IMG/VR virus record: IMGVR_UViG_3300028423_000212
Location: 1 to 42,448 of that record
Length of the DNA: 42,448 bases
Reading direction: 5' to 3' (one strand)
Source: a virus
Part shown: positions 32,563 through 39,581 of the stretch, piece after piece
Position numbering within the stretch: the first letter of the stretch is position 1
How the letters are laid out: every line of letters starts with the position of its first letter
Notes under the pieces: model-generated
Seen by the model: only the letters and a program-made list of their open reading frames with translations
Databases searched by the model: none
What the model was told of the DNA's origin: nothing
Made by a program: the position numbers and the translations under genes

Positions 32563-33405
32563 ATGTTCACCGACCGCGAACTCCTCGCCCGCACTCTCAT
32601 GGCCGAAGCTGGTGGCGAAGGCCGTCTTGGCCTCCGCGCCGCTGGCTCGGTCATCATGAATCGAGTCAACGCCGACGGCTATGGCGCCACTCTTCCAGAC
32701 GTCATCCTCGACCCCGGCCAGTTCAGCGCCTGGAACTCCTTGACGGGCTACGCGGGTGGCGAGGGCAGTCTGGACATGGCGGCCATGTCCCCGTCCGAAG
32801 ACGCTTATGCTGTGGCCGACGAGCTCCTGTCTGGCGACTACAAAGACCCCACGGGCGGCGCCACGCATTACTACAACCCTAACATCGCCACACCTGCATG
32901 GGGCATGGAGGCGGGCGGTGAGTGGCAGACCATCGGCAAACACGTCTTCGGGTCTGCGGACGGCGGCGCTCGCGTCAACGGCGCGATCAGCGCCGCCCTG
33001 ATGGACCCTCAGTCTGCCTCTGAAGACAAGGCCCCGCCTCCGCGCCCCGAGTCACTAGTCACGTCGGAACAGGCGCCGCGCAACTCCAAGCCGCCCGCCG
33101 CTCGCCCCTTCGAGGTCCAGGAACTCCGCTTCGAGGGGCGAACCGCACCGCCTCCCCGTCCCGAAAACCTAACGACAGCCGCCAACGAGTTCGCCTCCAC
33201 CCTCACTCCCGAACAGCTTATGGTCGAGCGCGCTGCGCATGCACGTGCTCGCCAACAGGGTGCACCACAAGACTTCAATGCGTGGTTCACGCGCACCCGC
33301 TTCCCGGTCTATGTCCGCACCGTCATGTCTGGCCAGACCGACACGTCCCTTGGCCCCGTCACCGACACGCAGCGTCAGCTTCTCCAACGCGCCCTTTCGG
33401 GTTGA
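32563..33405 (+). CDS. SleB-like cell wall hydrolase with extended C-terminus
   Basis: A 280-residue protein. Residues 1-145 match the cell wall hydrolase (Hydrolase_2) fold: LARTLMAEAGGEGRLGLRAA with the catalytic-type Glu, SVIMNRVNADGYG, and ATHYYNPNIATPAWG. Residues 150-210 are a Pro/Ala-rich linker, and the last 70 residues (FASTLTPEQLMVERAAHARA) form a helical domain without clear relatives. It has no signal peptide. Its distance from the amidase/spanin cassette and closeness to the small packaging-type genes point to a virion-associated lysin that opens peptidoglycan on entry. The alternative is a second lysis enzyme. Confidence 0.75.
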   Translation: MFTDRELLARTLMAEAGGEGRLGLRAAGSVIMNRVNADGYGATLPDVILDPGQFSAWNSLTGYAGGEGSLDMAAMSPSEDAYAVADELLSGDYKDPTGGATHYYNPNIATPAWGMEAGGEWQTIGKHVFGSADGGARVNGAISAALMDPQSASEDKAPPPRPESLVTSEQAPRNSKPPAARPFEVQELRFEGRTAPPPRPENLTTAANEFASTLTPEQLMVERAAHARARQQGAPQDFNAWFTRTRFPVYVRTVMSGQTDTSLGPVTDTQRQLLQRALSG

Positions 33406-33473
33406 CCACGCTGGACATGTGAGGCCGGAAAGCCAAGCAACTACATGTGCATGGCCCTCCAGAAGTAGCAGGC

Positions 33474-33510
33474 ACAAAAAAAGGGCGCATGCTCCACAGC
33501 ATGCGCCCTT
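33474..33510 (-). terminator. Strong terminator closing the leftward operon
   Basis: Thirteen-base-pair perfect stem AAGGGCGCATGCT (33481-33493) / AGCATGCGCCCTT (33498-33510) with loop CCAC. Read leftward it is followed by seven Ts. It separates the dCMP deaminase operon from the rightward hydrolase gene. It may also act weakly for rightward transcripts. Confidence 0.9.
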
Positions 33511-33527
33511 CCTCGTCGACTACTTCG

Positions 33528-34016
33528 TCACTCTAACCATTCAAGCACGACCCCGGCCTCCTCGAACATCGTGCGCGTTGCCTCGAAGCTCTCGGCAAAC
33601 CTCTCTGCCAGCGCCTCCTCCGGCCTCCGTGTCACTACCCTGGTCACACCCGCCTGTATCAGCACTCCTGCACAGCTAGAGCACGGGTGGTGCGTCACGT
33701 AGGCGGTCGCCCCTTTCATCTCGGCCACAGCCTGCAAGACCGCATTGGCTTCTGCATGCTGCACCATCAAAATCTTGGTCGGCCTATGCTCATACCTTTC
33801 CACACAATCGTCCACGCCACGCGGGAACCCGTTGTAGCCTGTCCCGATGATGCGCCTATTCTGGTCCACCAAGACACACCCCACCTGAGTGCTGGGGTCT
33901 TTCGACCACGTGGCGATCATCTCCGCCACGTCCATAAAGCGCGCGTCCCACTTCCCAGACATCACGCCCCTCCCTCGTATTGGCGCCGGGTAGCTCCTTT
34001 CAGTCTTGTCACTCAT
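33528..34016 (-). CDS. dCMP/CMP deaminase-family protein
   Basis: A 162-residue zinc enzyme that turns dCMP to dUMP to feed dTTP synthesis. Motifs: VQHAEANAVLQ (His zinc ligand plus catalytic Glu) and HHPCSSCAG (the two Cys ligands), with SKDPSTQVGCVLVD and GTGYNGFPRGVDD as in the dCMP deaminase family. Start at 34016 (MSDKTER) is chosen because GGGAGGA lies about seven bases ahead; a frame from 34034 overlaps more of the upstream gene. Its start and the upstream stop overlap as ATGAGTGA, a junction also seen at 35423-35430. Last gene of its operon; terminator 33474-33510 follows. Confidence 0.88.
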   Translation of the reverse strand: MSDKTERSYPAPIRGRGVMSGKWDARFMDVAEMIATWSKDPSTQVGCVLVDQNRRIIGTGYNGFPRGVDDCVERYEHRPTKILMVQHAEANAVLQAVAEMKGATAYVTHHPCSSCAGVLIQAGVTRVVTRRPEEALAERFAESFEATRTMFEEAGVVLEWLE

Positions 34017-34398
34017 CAGCGTCCTCCCGCCCATACTTCAGGCTCACTGGCGCATCTCCCGCGCCCTCAATCTCGTCGCCAATGCGCCCTTCCAGCGCCT
34101 TGCGAATGTGCTGGTCCACGATCTTGTCCATGAAGGGTGGCAGTGGCGCATACCTCGTAAAGCGTGGATGCCACTGCCACGCCTTCTTTTCCCGCCACTT
34201 CACGATCTCATATAGCCGCTGCGTCTGAAAGATGGGCCGTCGCATCAGCGTCTGAATGAGTCTGGACGCATACCGAAGCTCCTTCTCCGCCTCCGTCTCT
34301 TCCCCGAAGTTGGCCTTGTTCAGCTCATCCGCCCGGCTCTCACAAATGAGAACGGCGAAGCCCAGGTAGTCCAGCTTCTTCTTGTCCCGCACGCCCAT
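34009..34398 (-). CDS. Unknown protein in dCMP deaminase operon
   Basis: A 129-residue, charged, mainly helical protein (EETEAEKELRYASRLIQTLM; QRLYEIVKWREKKAWQWHP). A Trp/Arg/Lys-rich centre suggests nucleic-acid or partner binding. Starts with GGAGG seven bases ahead at 34398, and its ATG overlaps the upstream stop as TGATG. No family recognised. Confidence 0.65.
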   Translation of the reverse strand: MGVRDKKKLDYLGFAVLICESRADELNKANFGEETEAEKELRYASRLIQTLMRRPIFQTQRLYEIVKWREKKAWQWHPRFTRYAPLPPFMDKIVDQHIRKALEGRIGDEIEGAGDAPVSLKYGREDADE

Positions 34399-35123
34399 CA
34401 CGCACCTCCGTCCAGTTCAGCCTCGAACACGAGAGCGACCCTATCCGGCGTCGCGCACCAGTAGTCCCGGCTGGCTCTTTCCTGCTCGCCAGACCGATAG
34501 AACGCCCAGCGCGCAATAAGGCCGTCCCGGTGCATTCGCCGCAGCGTCCTGCCCACGCAATTCCGCAGCCACTTGGGCGGCTTCCCACTATGGCCCCACG
34601 CGCTCTCGATCAGTTGTCCGTGCGACCAGACACCGCCATCCACAAGCAGTCGCTTCTGAACCTCCTCCTTCACGCGTCGCTGCTCTTTGTCAGTCTGACA
34701 GTTCCACTCCCAGTCATGCTGCACTTCGGGGCCGCTCTTCTCTTCGGGCTTTGCCGTCACTTCGTGACAGCTCGCTTCGCTCGCCGTCACTTCGTCGTCG
34801 ACGCTCGCCTCCTGCACCCAGCGCGGGTCGCTGGTCGGGACCACGATAGGCTGCTGCCTCGCCACATCCACCTGCATGAGGGGTCGCACGATAGATGCGA
34901 TGTCCACGTGCGACGTGAACCAAGGCGTCTGCTCCCGCTTATCCTCTGCCATGTTCGGCAGCAGCAGCGCCTCGACCTCGGTGCCTGCCACCAAGCCCAG
35001 CGACTCCGCGATAGACGCGGGCACAAAGCACTGCTCCCCGGTGTCGGCCCGCAGCGCGAACGCGCTCCCTGCCCGAATGACGTTCGTCACTACGATAGAA
35101 GTGTAGATTTTGATGCCGTCCAT
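34398..35123 (-). CDS. OB-fold/winged-helix-like protein
   Basis: A 241-residue protein. Residues 1-80 have short strands like a cold-shock or OB fold (GIKIYTSIVVTNVIRAGSAF; GEQCFVPASIAESLGLVAG). A linker of Ser/Glu/Thr at about 105-140 contains one copy of the 27-bp repeat read in-frame (VTASEASCHEVTA). The C-terminal part looks like a winged helix (QKRLLVDGGVWSHGQLIESA; KWLRNCVGRTLRRMHRDGLI). Start at 35123 (MDGIKIYTS) has GGAG six bases ahead; longer starts to 35138 have weaker sites. It may be a nucleic-acid-binding regulator. Confidence 0.6.
   Translation of the reverse strand: MDGIKIYTSIVVTNVIRAGSAFALRADTGEQCFVPASIAESLGLVAGTEVEALLLPNMAEDKREQTPWFTSHVDIASIVRPLMQVDVARQQPIVVPTSDPRWVQEASVDDEVTASEASCHEVTAKPEEKSGPEVQHDWEWNCQTDKEQRRVKEEVQKRLLVDGGVWSHGQLIESAWGHSGKPPKWLRNCVGRTLRRMHRDGLIARWAFYRSGEQERASRDYWCATPDRVALVFEAELDGGA
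34764..34790. repeat. 27-bp dispersed repeat, copy 1 (in-frame in coding sequence)
   Basis: Ends GTGAC and GTCAC around a 17-base core (AGCTCGCTTCGCTCGCC). Lies within the OB/winged-helix-like gene, encoding part of its linker on the - strand. Confidence 0.85.
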
Positions 35124-35138
35124 TACTGGCTCCATCAC

Positions 35139-35226
35139 TCTCGTTTACGATATGTATTGTCTGGGGCGGGCCACGACGCAGCCCACCCCGCGACACCGCG
35201 CTTCGCTCGGCGTCGCTCCCTTGGCC
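35139..35226. other. Spacer with one repeat copy
   Basis: Eighty-eight bases between two leftward genes. Holds the degenerate repeat copy at 35190-35216 and an AT-rich part near 35140-35160; no ORF or clear promoter. Confidence 0.5.
35190..35216. repeat. 27-bp dispersed repeat, copy 2 (diverged)
   Basis: Ends are GCGAC and GTCGC rather than GTGAC and GTCAC. Both arms changed in a way that keeps pairing, with core ACCGCGCTTCGCTCGGC. It sits ten bases after the stop of the 35227 gene. Confidence 0.75.
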
Positions 35227-35430
35227 TCAGCCGTGCGTCTTGAGCAGCATTCGCTGCGCCAGCGCACCAAGGGCCTTGATTTCGGCGCCCAAACTCTTCA
35301 CATCTACGCGTCTGGGCTCGCGCTCCTCGAGCGCGCTGCCTAGCCGAATGATGCGGTCCATGACGCGCATGACGTCATCGTTTTTCGCATCGTCTGGCGT
35401 CTTGGCGGGGGCGTGAACGTCATCACTCAT
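35227..35430 (-). CDS. Small protein, unknown function
   Basis: A 67-residue protein (MSDDVHAPAKTPDD...) with a helical basic end (EEREPRRVDVKSLGAEIKAL). Start at 35430 makes the same ATGAGTGA junction with the upstream gene as at 34009-34016; an ATG at 35445 is possible. Acidic start, basic second half, no recognised domain. Confidence 0.6.
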   Translation of the reverse strand: MSDDVHAPAKTPDDAKNDDVMRVMDRIIRLGSALEEREPRRVDVKSLGAEIKALGALAQRMLLKTHG

Positions 35431-35659
35431 TGGCGCCCCCGTCATCCTGCGCGCCAGCGTCGTCGTCGCCCGTCTGCCCCACCCGCATGGCGGTGTTGGC
35501 GATCCACTGGGCGCTGTCCAGCGACCGCCTCAGCCCATCCAGCGCTTCCGCTGCCTGCGCAGGTGTCTGCACCAGCTCCTCGAACAGCAGCTCGAGCCCC
35601 TGCGGCTCGCCCTCTTCATCGAGCACGAGCACCAGTCGTCCGATGTCCGCAATCTGCAT
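35423..35659 (-). CDS. Small acidic protein, unknown function
   Basis: A 78-residue acidic protein: MQIADIGRLVLVLDEEGEP, then a helix (TPAQAAEALDGLRRSLDSAQ) and an Asp/Gly-rich end. GGAGG precedes ATG 35659 by seven bases, and that ATG overlaps the stop of the upstream gene. No known family. Confidence 0.62.
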   Translation of the reverse strand: MQIADIGRLVLVLDEEGEPQGLELLFEELVQTPAQAAEALDGLRRSLDSAQWIANTAMRVGQTGDDDAGAQDDGGANE

Positions 35660-35877
35660 CACACCACCTCCTCGCCGTCGGCGGCGATGGCCTCCAGAAC
35701 ATCAATCTTGGTGTCGATCAGCGCGTCGATCACCGCCTCGGCGATGCAGGCAACACCCGCATTCTTCTCTGCCTCGGCCACCTTTTGCGCGGCCTGTACG
35801 GCTGCCTCCAACATACGCTCGGCCAGGCTTGCTTCGGCATTTATCTCACCCGCCATAGTTGCACAGCTCTCTTTCAT
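35659..35877 (-). CDS. Small acidic helical protein, first gene of leftward unit
   Basis: A 72-residue Ala/Glu-rich helical protein (AEASLAERMLEAAVQAAQKV; IAEAVIDALIDTKIDVLEAI). Start at 35877 has GAGGGA close ahead. First gene of the unit ending at 33528; its transcripts would begin in 35878-36100. Function unknown; a small regulator or inhibitor is possible. Confidence 0.62.
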   Translation of the reverse strand: MKESCATMAGEINAEASLAERMLEAAVQAAQKVAEAEKNAGVACIAEAVIDALIDTKIDVLEAIAADGEEVV

Positions 35878-36112
35878 CGTTCCCTCATTTTTTTCGCTTG
35901 GGCGCCTTCCACGCCCGTTTGGTCCTTACTCGTGCCTCAAACTTTGAGGCTTGTTGGCTGTATTACAGTCAACACCCTTAGCGTGATTCGATGTCTCTCC
36001 GCACCTCCTTTCGCTCCATTTCTTGTGTCAAAAACGTGCCATGTAACACCCTTACGCAACTCCAAAACCGAACACCTCTCAACGCCAACACGCCAAGGGG
36101 TGCCGACGTGAG
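35878..36112. promoter_or_regulatory. Intergenic operator-rich region beside the integrase
   Basis: No gene seen. Contains AGTCAACACCCTTAG (35967-35981), identical to 29905-29919, AACACCCTTA (36045-36054), and AACACC at 36071-36076. TTGACT read leftward at 35972-35967 could be a -35 box, but no convincing -10 was found. These could be regulator sites, integrase arm sites, or both. Confidence 0.6.
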
Positions 36113-36127
36113 TCACCCTTTGGGTGA
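36113..36127. repeat. Palindrome at the integrase stop
   Basis: TCACCC TTT GGGTGA, a perfect six-base-arm inverted repeat covering the integrase stop codon. It resembles the ACACCTTTGGGTGT palindrome at 27306-27319, so it could belong to the same regulator-site family or be an integrase site. Confidence 0.45.
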
Positions 36128-37480
36128 AGGTGTAGGTCTCCCTTCCTTGGTAAGGGCTGCGGGAGCACGTTGTGTGGCACGTTTCGGCACGCTTTTGGCG
36201 AGCCGCCGTAGCTCAGAGGTAGAGCACTCGCTTGGTAAGCGAGAGGTCGAGAGTTCGAGTCTCTCCGGCGGCACCACACTGACATTGCTGGCTTTTTCCT
36301 CATCAACCACATCGCTCTCGGGCGTCTCGTCCTCCTCGATCACGGTCGTCTCGCCAGCTGTGGCACACGTCTCGGACGCCCCCGCAACACCCTTGTCGTG
36401 TGCCGAATCTGTGTCAAACGAGCTCACGACACCTTCCAGATGAGTCGGAGCCAGATGGCTATATCGCATGACCATTTGCAAGCTCGTGTGCCCAAGCAGT
36501 TCGGCCACTGCCCGCAGGCTGGCGCCTCGCTGCACCAGATGGCTGGCATAGGTGTGCCGCGCGTCATGCGGTGTGAAGTCGTAGATGTGCGCCTTGTCAC
36601 ACGCCTTCAGCCAATACCGCCGAAAATTACTTGGCAGCATTTTGGTCTGGGCAGCCGTTCGCGACAGCGAGCTACGCGCGCTGTCACTCCCGAACACGAG
36701 CCCAGACCCGCCCGTCTGGGCAAAGCGCCGCCGCAGCACATCTCTGGCCCGCTTCGGCAGAGGCACGGTCCTTACCTTCACGCGTTTGCGCCGCCCCTTC
36801 CGGCTCGTGAACCGCACGGCCCGTCCGAACGCCTCGCTCTCCACGTCCTCGTCTACGCCCACGACGTCGCTCCACTCAAGCCCGAGCATCTCACCCAGCC
36901 TGGCCCCCGAGAAGAACAGGAAGATCACGTGGTCCCTGACCGGCTTCGGCGTCTTCCGAATAAACTCGTCCCGCTCCCGTGCGGTCAGCCAGCGGGTCCG
37001 CTCGTCATTTACGGTGGGCATCCGCAGCCTCACGTCGGGCACCTCGCACCCGACCTCCTGGCCGTGCGCCAGACACGCCTTGATGCTCCTGATCTCCCGC
37101 GCAATGGTTCCTGCGCCCCGCCGACCCCGGTTAGCCCACTTGTCGAGCTCTCGTCCGGTCAGCTCCCGCAGCGGCGTCTTGCCCAAGTCCCGGTCGAGCC
37201 GCTGCATGATGCCCTGATCCGTCTCGCCGGGCGGGTCGCTCCTCGTACACCACGACCGTATCAAGTCCCCGAGCGTCTCATGGCCCGGCTCCTTGCGCTC
37301 TCGCATATACTCGCCGCTCAGCACCTCGTTCAGGATGCGCGCCTTGGCTTCCTCTGCGAGCAGCCTGTCCCCTACGGGAATGCCCGTAGACTGGCGCACC
37401 CGCACCTTCTCCCCGCTCGGCAGCGTCACGGTCCCGCTGACGTGGTAGGTCTTCCCTCTCGCCTTCAGCTTCAGACTCAT
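36113..37480 (-). CDS. int: Tyrosine-type integrase
   Basis: A 455-residue site-specific recombinase. The N-terminal 60 residues are an arm-binding type domain (KARGKTYHVSGTVTLPSG), then a core-binding helical domain, then the catalytic domain with R of SGARLGEMLGLEW, the HDARHTYASHL box, LGHTSLQMVMRYSHL (final His and the nucleophile Tyr). After the catalytic part, the frame runs on: its last 55 or so residues (PPERLELSTSRLPSECS...) are the antisense reading of the tRNA-Thr gene, so they are probably an artefact of integration-site structure rather than a domain. Start at 37480 has GGAGGAGG ahead and overlaps the HTH gene as ATGA; the longer frame to 37561 is not used. Confidence 0.92.
   Translation of the reverse strand: MSLKLKARGKTYHVSGTVTLPSGEKVRVRQSTGIPVGDRLLAEEAKARILNEVLSGEYMRERKEPGHETLGDLIRSWCTRSDPPGETDQGIMQRLDRDLGKTPLRELTGRELDKWANRGRRGAGTIAREIRSIKACLAHGQEVGCEVPDVRLRMPTVNDERTRWLTARERDEFIRKTPKPVRDHVIFLFFSGARLGEMLGLEWSDVVGVDEDVESEAFGRAVRFTSRKGRRKRVKVRTVPLPKRARDVLRRRFAQTGGSGLVFGSDSARSSLSRTAAQTKMLPSNFRRYWLKACDKAHIYDFTPHDARHTYASHLVQRGASLRAVAELLGHTSLQMVMRYSHLAPTHLEGVVSSFDTDSAHDKGVAGASETCATAGETTVIEEDETPESDVVDEEKASNVSVVPPERLELSTSRLPSECSTSELRRLAKSVPKRATQRAPAALTKEGRPTPSPKG
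36202..36276 (+). tRNA. tRNA-Thr (anticodon GGT)
   Basis: A full 75-base cloverleaf: acceptor stem GCCGCCG/CGGCGGC, D-arm GCTC/GAGC, anticodon stem CTCGC/GCGAG with loop TTGGTAA (anticodon GGT, Thr), five-base variable loop, T-arm GAGAG/CTCTC with TTCGAGT loop, discriminator A and encoded CCA. It overlaps the 3' end of the integrase frame on the other strand, with its 3' end facing the integrase body. This is the usual design where the phage integrates at the 3' part of a host tRNA-Thr gene; here the whole tRNA is present, so it may also be functional. Confidence 0.93.
36232..36276. other. Likely attachment site core in tRNA-Thr 3' part
   Basis: Phages with an integrase overlapping a tRNA gene recombine within its 3' half, so the attP (or an attL/attR) core is expected from about the anticodon stem to the CCA end. 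The exact crossover cannot be placed without the host site. The same regulator-like motifs occur on both sides of the tRNA, which argues for a continuous phage genome rather than a junction with host DNA. Confidence 0.5.
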
Positions 37481-38031
37481 TGCTCGTCCTCCTCCGTCCG
37501 CGCGCTCCGCTTGCCGGTCTTCGGATCGTAGCTCGGCCCCGTCTTCATGGCGTAGAGACACCGGAACGGGTCGTCAGCCGGATCGCTCAGGTCGAACACG
37601 TCGTCCCAGTTAATCGGCAGCCCGCCACTCATCTTGCGGTAGGTCTCATCATCAAGCATCTGCATGACGGGCCACGAGCAGCGCACAATCTCGCCCCGTC
37701 GTCGCACACCCAGGTTCTTCGCCGCCGTGCGCACATACACCTTGGCCGTGTTCAGGGTCACACCCATGCGCTCGGCAATCTCCTGATTGCGCTTGCCATT
37801 CAGGATCATCTGCATGGACGCATGCTGCTTCGGCGTCATGCGGCGCAGCCCTGCCAGCACCCGCTCGCGCTCCTTGTCGCTGATCCGCCCCACGGGCTCC
37901 TCGCCCTTGGCAGGTTTCGTCTCAGCCTCGCTTACAGCCGCTACATGCTGGCCCACGGGCAGCTCACCCCCGCTTCGCAGCATCATCAGCAGCTGGTCCA
38001 GCTTCCACTCTATTCGGTCCATCTGGTTCAT
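37477..38031 (-). CDS. LuxR-type HTH protein coupled to integrase
   Basis: A 184-residue protein. Residues about 60-110 carry a LuxR/GerE-type helix-turn-helix: LRRMTPKQHASMQMILNGKR, then NQEIAERMGVTLNTAKVYVR and TAAKNLGVRRR. There is no sensor domain; the N-terminus is a short helix. The C-terminal 70 residues are Pro/Asp-rich. Its TGA overlaps the integrase ATG (ATGA), so the two are made together, suggesting it regulates integration or lysogeny. Start at 38031 (MNQMDRIEWKLDQ) is chosen because earlier starts would run into the terminator; no ideal Shine-Dalgarno site. Another start at 38022 is possible. Confidence 0.72.
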   Translation of the reverse strand: MNQMDRIEWKLDQLLMMLRSGGELPVGQHVAAVSEAETKPAKGEEPVGRISDKERERVLAGLRRMTPKQHASMQMILNGKRNQEIAERMGVTLNTAKVYVRTAAKNLGVRRRGEIVRCSWPVMQMLDDETYRKMSGGLPINWDDVFDLSDPADDPFRCLYAMKTGPSYDPKTGKRSARTEEDEQ

Positions 38032-38067
38032 CTCGGTCTCGCTCTCTCTTGCGGGTTTCCCCACGTC

Positions 38068-38094
38068 ATGACACCTCGCTTTGCTCGCCATCGT
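38068..38094. repeat. 27-bp dispersed repeat, copy 3 (diverged)
   Basis: ATGAC and ATCGT ends with core ACCTCGCTTTGCTCGCC. Ends no longer pair well. It lies in the leader of the HTH-integrase unit. Confidence 0.6.
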
Positions 38095-38188
38095 CTCGTT
38101 GTGCGCCCCCTCGGGGCGACTCGCTCTTGTCGCGTCTCTTATACACCTTACATCGCTGCTTCCTCCTCGCCAAGTCCTCTTTTGCGTC

Positions 38189-38230
38189 AAAAAAATCAGG
38201 CTCCCCACGCACATGCGTAGGGAGCCTGAT
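38189..38230 (-). terminator. Leftward intrinsic terminator upstream of HTH-integrase
   Basis: Stem ATCAGGCTCCC / GGGAGCCTGAT with additional inner pairing (TACGCA/TGCGTG), followed leftward by seven Ts (38195-38189). It ends the leftward CobS-VWA operon (last gene 38339-38869) before the HTH-integrase unit, which therefore needs its own promoter in 38032-38188. None was identified with confidence; a TAAGGTGTATAAG stretch (38150-38138) may be part of it. Confidence 0.88.
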
Positions 38231-38315
38231 CTCGCCACCCAGCTCCACCGCCGGACCTATCCCGAAGGATAGTTTACCACTTTCGTTACAGCCCTATACT
38301 ATCCACCAACACGTC

Positions 38316-38342
38316 GTGACACCTCGCTTTATTCGCCGTCAC
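38316..38342. repeat. 27-bp dispersed repeat, copy 4 (at a stop codon)
   Basis: GTGAC and GTCAC ends with core ACCTCGCTTTATTCGCC. The TGA of the 38339 gene lies within its right end. Confidence 0.8.
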
Positions 38343-38869
38343 AGCCACTCATCCTCCTCATCTTTGCTCCCGCTCTCCGGCGGCAGCATGTTCCTCGCCC
38401 AGTCCACCAGCTCGCCGAACATCTCGAACTCCTGGATGCACCACAGTCCCTCGATCTTGACCGGAAACTCGGGCCGCACGTCCGCAAACAGCGTGGCCTC
38501 GCTCCCCTTGACCCGATGGCAGACGGCATACCGCTTCGAGGGAAAGCGCAGCCCCACGGTCACGAACTCGCCGGGCTCGACCCACTCGACGTCCTTGACC
38601 CAGTCGCCCACGACCTTGTTGGCGCCTGTCGCCTCCTCATCGAACTTCTCGGCGGTGCGCATCCAGTATGGCCCCTTCCGCTTTCTGCCGCCTTTGGTCT
38701 TGGCGATGGCAGCCGCCTCCTTTCTGGCGTAGGCGACCTTCCTCGGGTCATGCACCTCCTCGAAATACTTGTACTCGTCCGCCTTGTTCATAAAGTCGGC
38801 GCGTTCGACCGTGTTCATGCGCGCCACGATCTGGAGCGCTAGCCCCACTCGATCCATTTGCTCTGGCAT
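38339..38869 (-). CDS. Unknown protein downstream of VWA operon
   Basis: A 176-residue protein. N-terminal helices (RVGLALQIVARMNTVERADF) followed by a basic linker (TKGGRKRKGPYWMRTAEK) and a C-terminal mixed alpha/beta part (GEFVTVGLRFPSKRYAVCHR; IQEFEMFGELVDWARNMLPP). GGAGG is seven bases before ATG 38869, which overlaps the upstream stop (TGATG). No family recognised. Its TGA is provided by a copy of the dispersed repeat. Confidence 0.65.
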   Translation of the reverse strand: MPEQMDRVGLALQIVARMNTVERADFMNKADEYKYFEEVHDPRKVAYARKEAAAIAKTKGGRKRKGPYWMRTAEKFDEEATGANKVVGDWVKDVEWVEPGEFVTVGLRFPSKRYAVCHRVKGSEATLFADVRPEFPVKIEGLWCIQEFEMFGELVDWARNMLPPESGSKDEEDEWL

Positions 38870-39366
38870 CACTTGCCCTCCGTCTTGCGAACCTGCACGT
38901 GGCGAAACCGCCCGTCCTTCTCATCCAGAAACAGCATCCCTCGCAGCATCTCATCAAGCGTCTGGCCGATCTCTTCGATGTGCTCGCCAGACCTTACGAT
39001 GAGCCCGCACCCCTCGACCACGTCGAGCAGATACCGCCGCACGGTATCCGAAAGAATAGCCCAATCTTCCTCCGAGAACCGGGCGCATGCCGCCTCAGAC
39101 AAGTGTGCCCTGGCCCGCACGTCTTGCAACGTCTTGTCCACCTTCGCCCTCGAAAAGACACTTGGCGTCTTGAGCGCCTCGCTCCATTCCTCGAACGAAA
39201 ACTCCGGCCACTCTTGCCGCACGTCTGCGGTCGAACCCGGCTCCTCGGGCCTCGCCGTCGCTTCGGGCGTCACCTCGGGCGTCGCTTCGCTCGCAGTCCC
39301 AATATACTCGTCCAGCTTCTCGCTCACGAGCTGATGGACCACTTCCTCGCCTGTCTTGTTCGTCAT
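38869..39366 (-). CDS. Unknown acidic helical protein
   Basis: A 165-residue protein with an acidic, Glu/Thr-rich first 50 residues (EATPEVTPEATARPEE, related to the repeat core) and helical remainder (FSEEDWAILSDTVRRYLLDV; GEHIEEIGQTLDEMLRGMLF). AAGGGA lies ahead of ATG 39366. The longer frame from 39585 overlaps the neighbouring small gene. Function unknown. Confidence 0.65.
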   Translation of the reverse strand: MTNKTGEEVVHQLVSEKLDEYIGTASEATPEVTPEATARPEEPGSTADVRQEWPEFSFEEWSEALKTPSVFSRAKVDKTLQDVRARAHLSEAACARFSEEDWAILSDTVRRYLLDVVEGCGLIVRSGEHIEEIGQTLDEMLRGMLFLDEKDGRFRHVQVRKTEGK

Positions 39367-39572
39367 CACATTCCCTTTCGCTTGAACTCGCTCTCGACCT
39401 CCCGGCAAATCTGCCGGATGGTCTGATGGTCTTGGTGCCGCACACGCCGTTCCTTCACGCGTCTGCCGACGGCGCCCCAGAACCGCATGTGCCGCCCCCG
39501 GCGGGGCCACAGCCCGAACCAATCGGTCCGAACCGTGGCGCCCGCCCGCTTCTGCTGCTTCGGCGCAAACAA
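39366..39572 (-). CDS. Possible small basic protein with TTG start
   Basis: A 68-residue Arg/Gln-rich frame (KQQKRAGATVRTDWFGLWPR, then HQDHQTIRQICREVESEFKR) between the VWA gene and the next gene. It begins with TTG ten bases after the VWA stop, and its TGA overlaps the next ATG (TGATG), which supports it; there is no clear ribosome binding site. Another frame starting at 39585 competes for the same stretch. Confidence 0.45.
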   Translation of the reverse strand: MFAPKQQKRAGATVRTDWFGLWPRRGRHMRFWGAVGRRVKERRVRHQDHQTIRQICREVESEFKRKGM

Positions 39573-39581
39573 ACCGCAGCG

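Noticed and set aside
35413-36111. 232-residue rightward frame across small leftward genes
   Set aside because: Composition Arg/Pro/Ala-rich, runs across three coupled leftward genes with good ribosome sites and through the operator region.
36398-37531. 377-residue rightward frame opposite the integrase
   Set aside because: Antisense shadow of a clear integrase.
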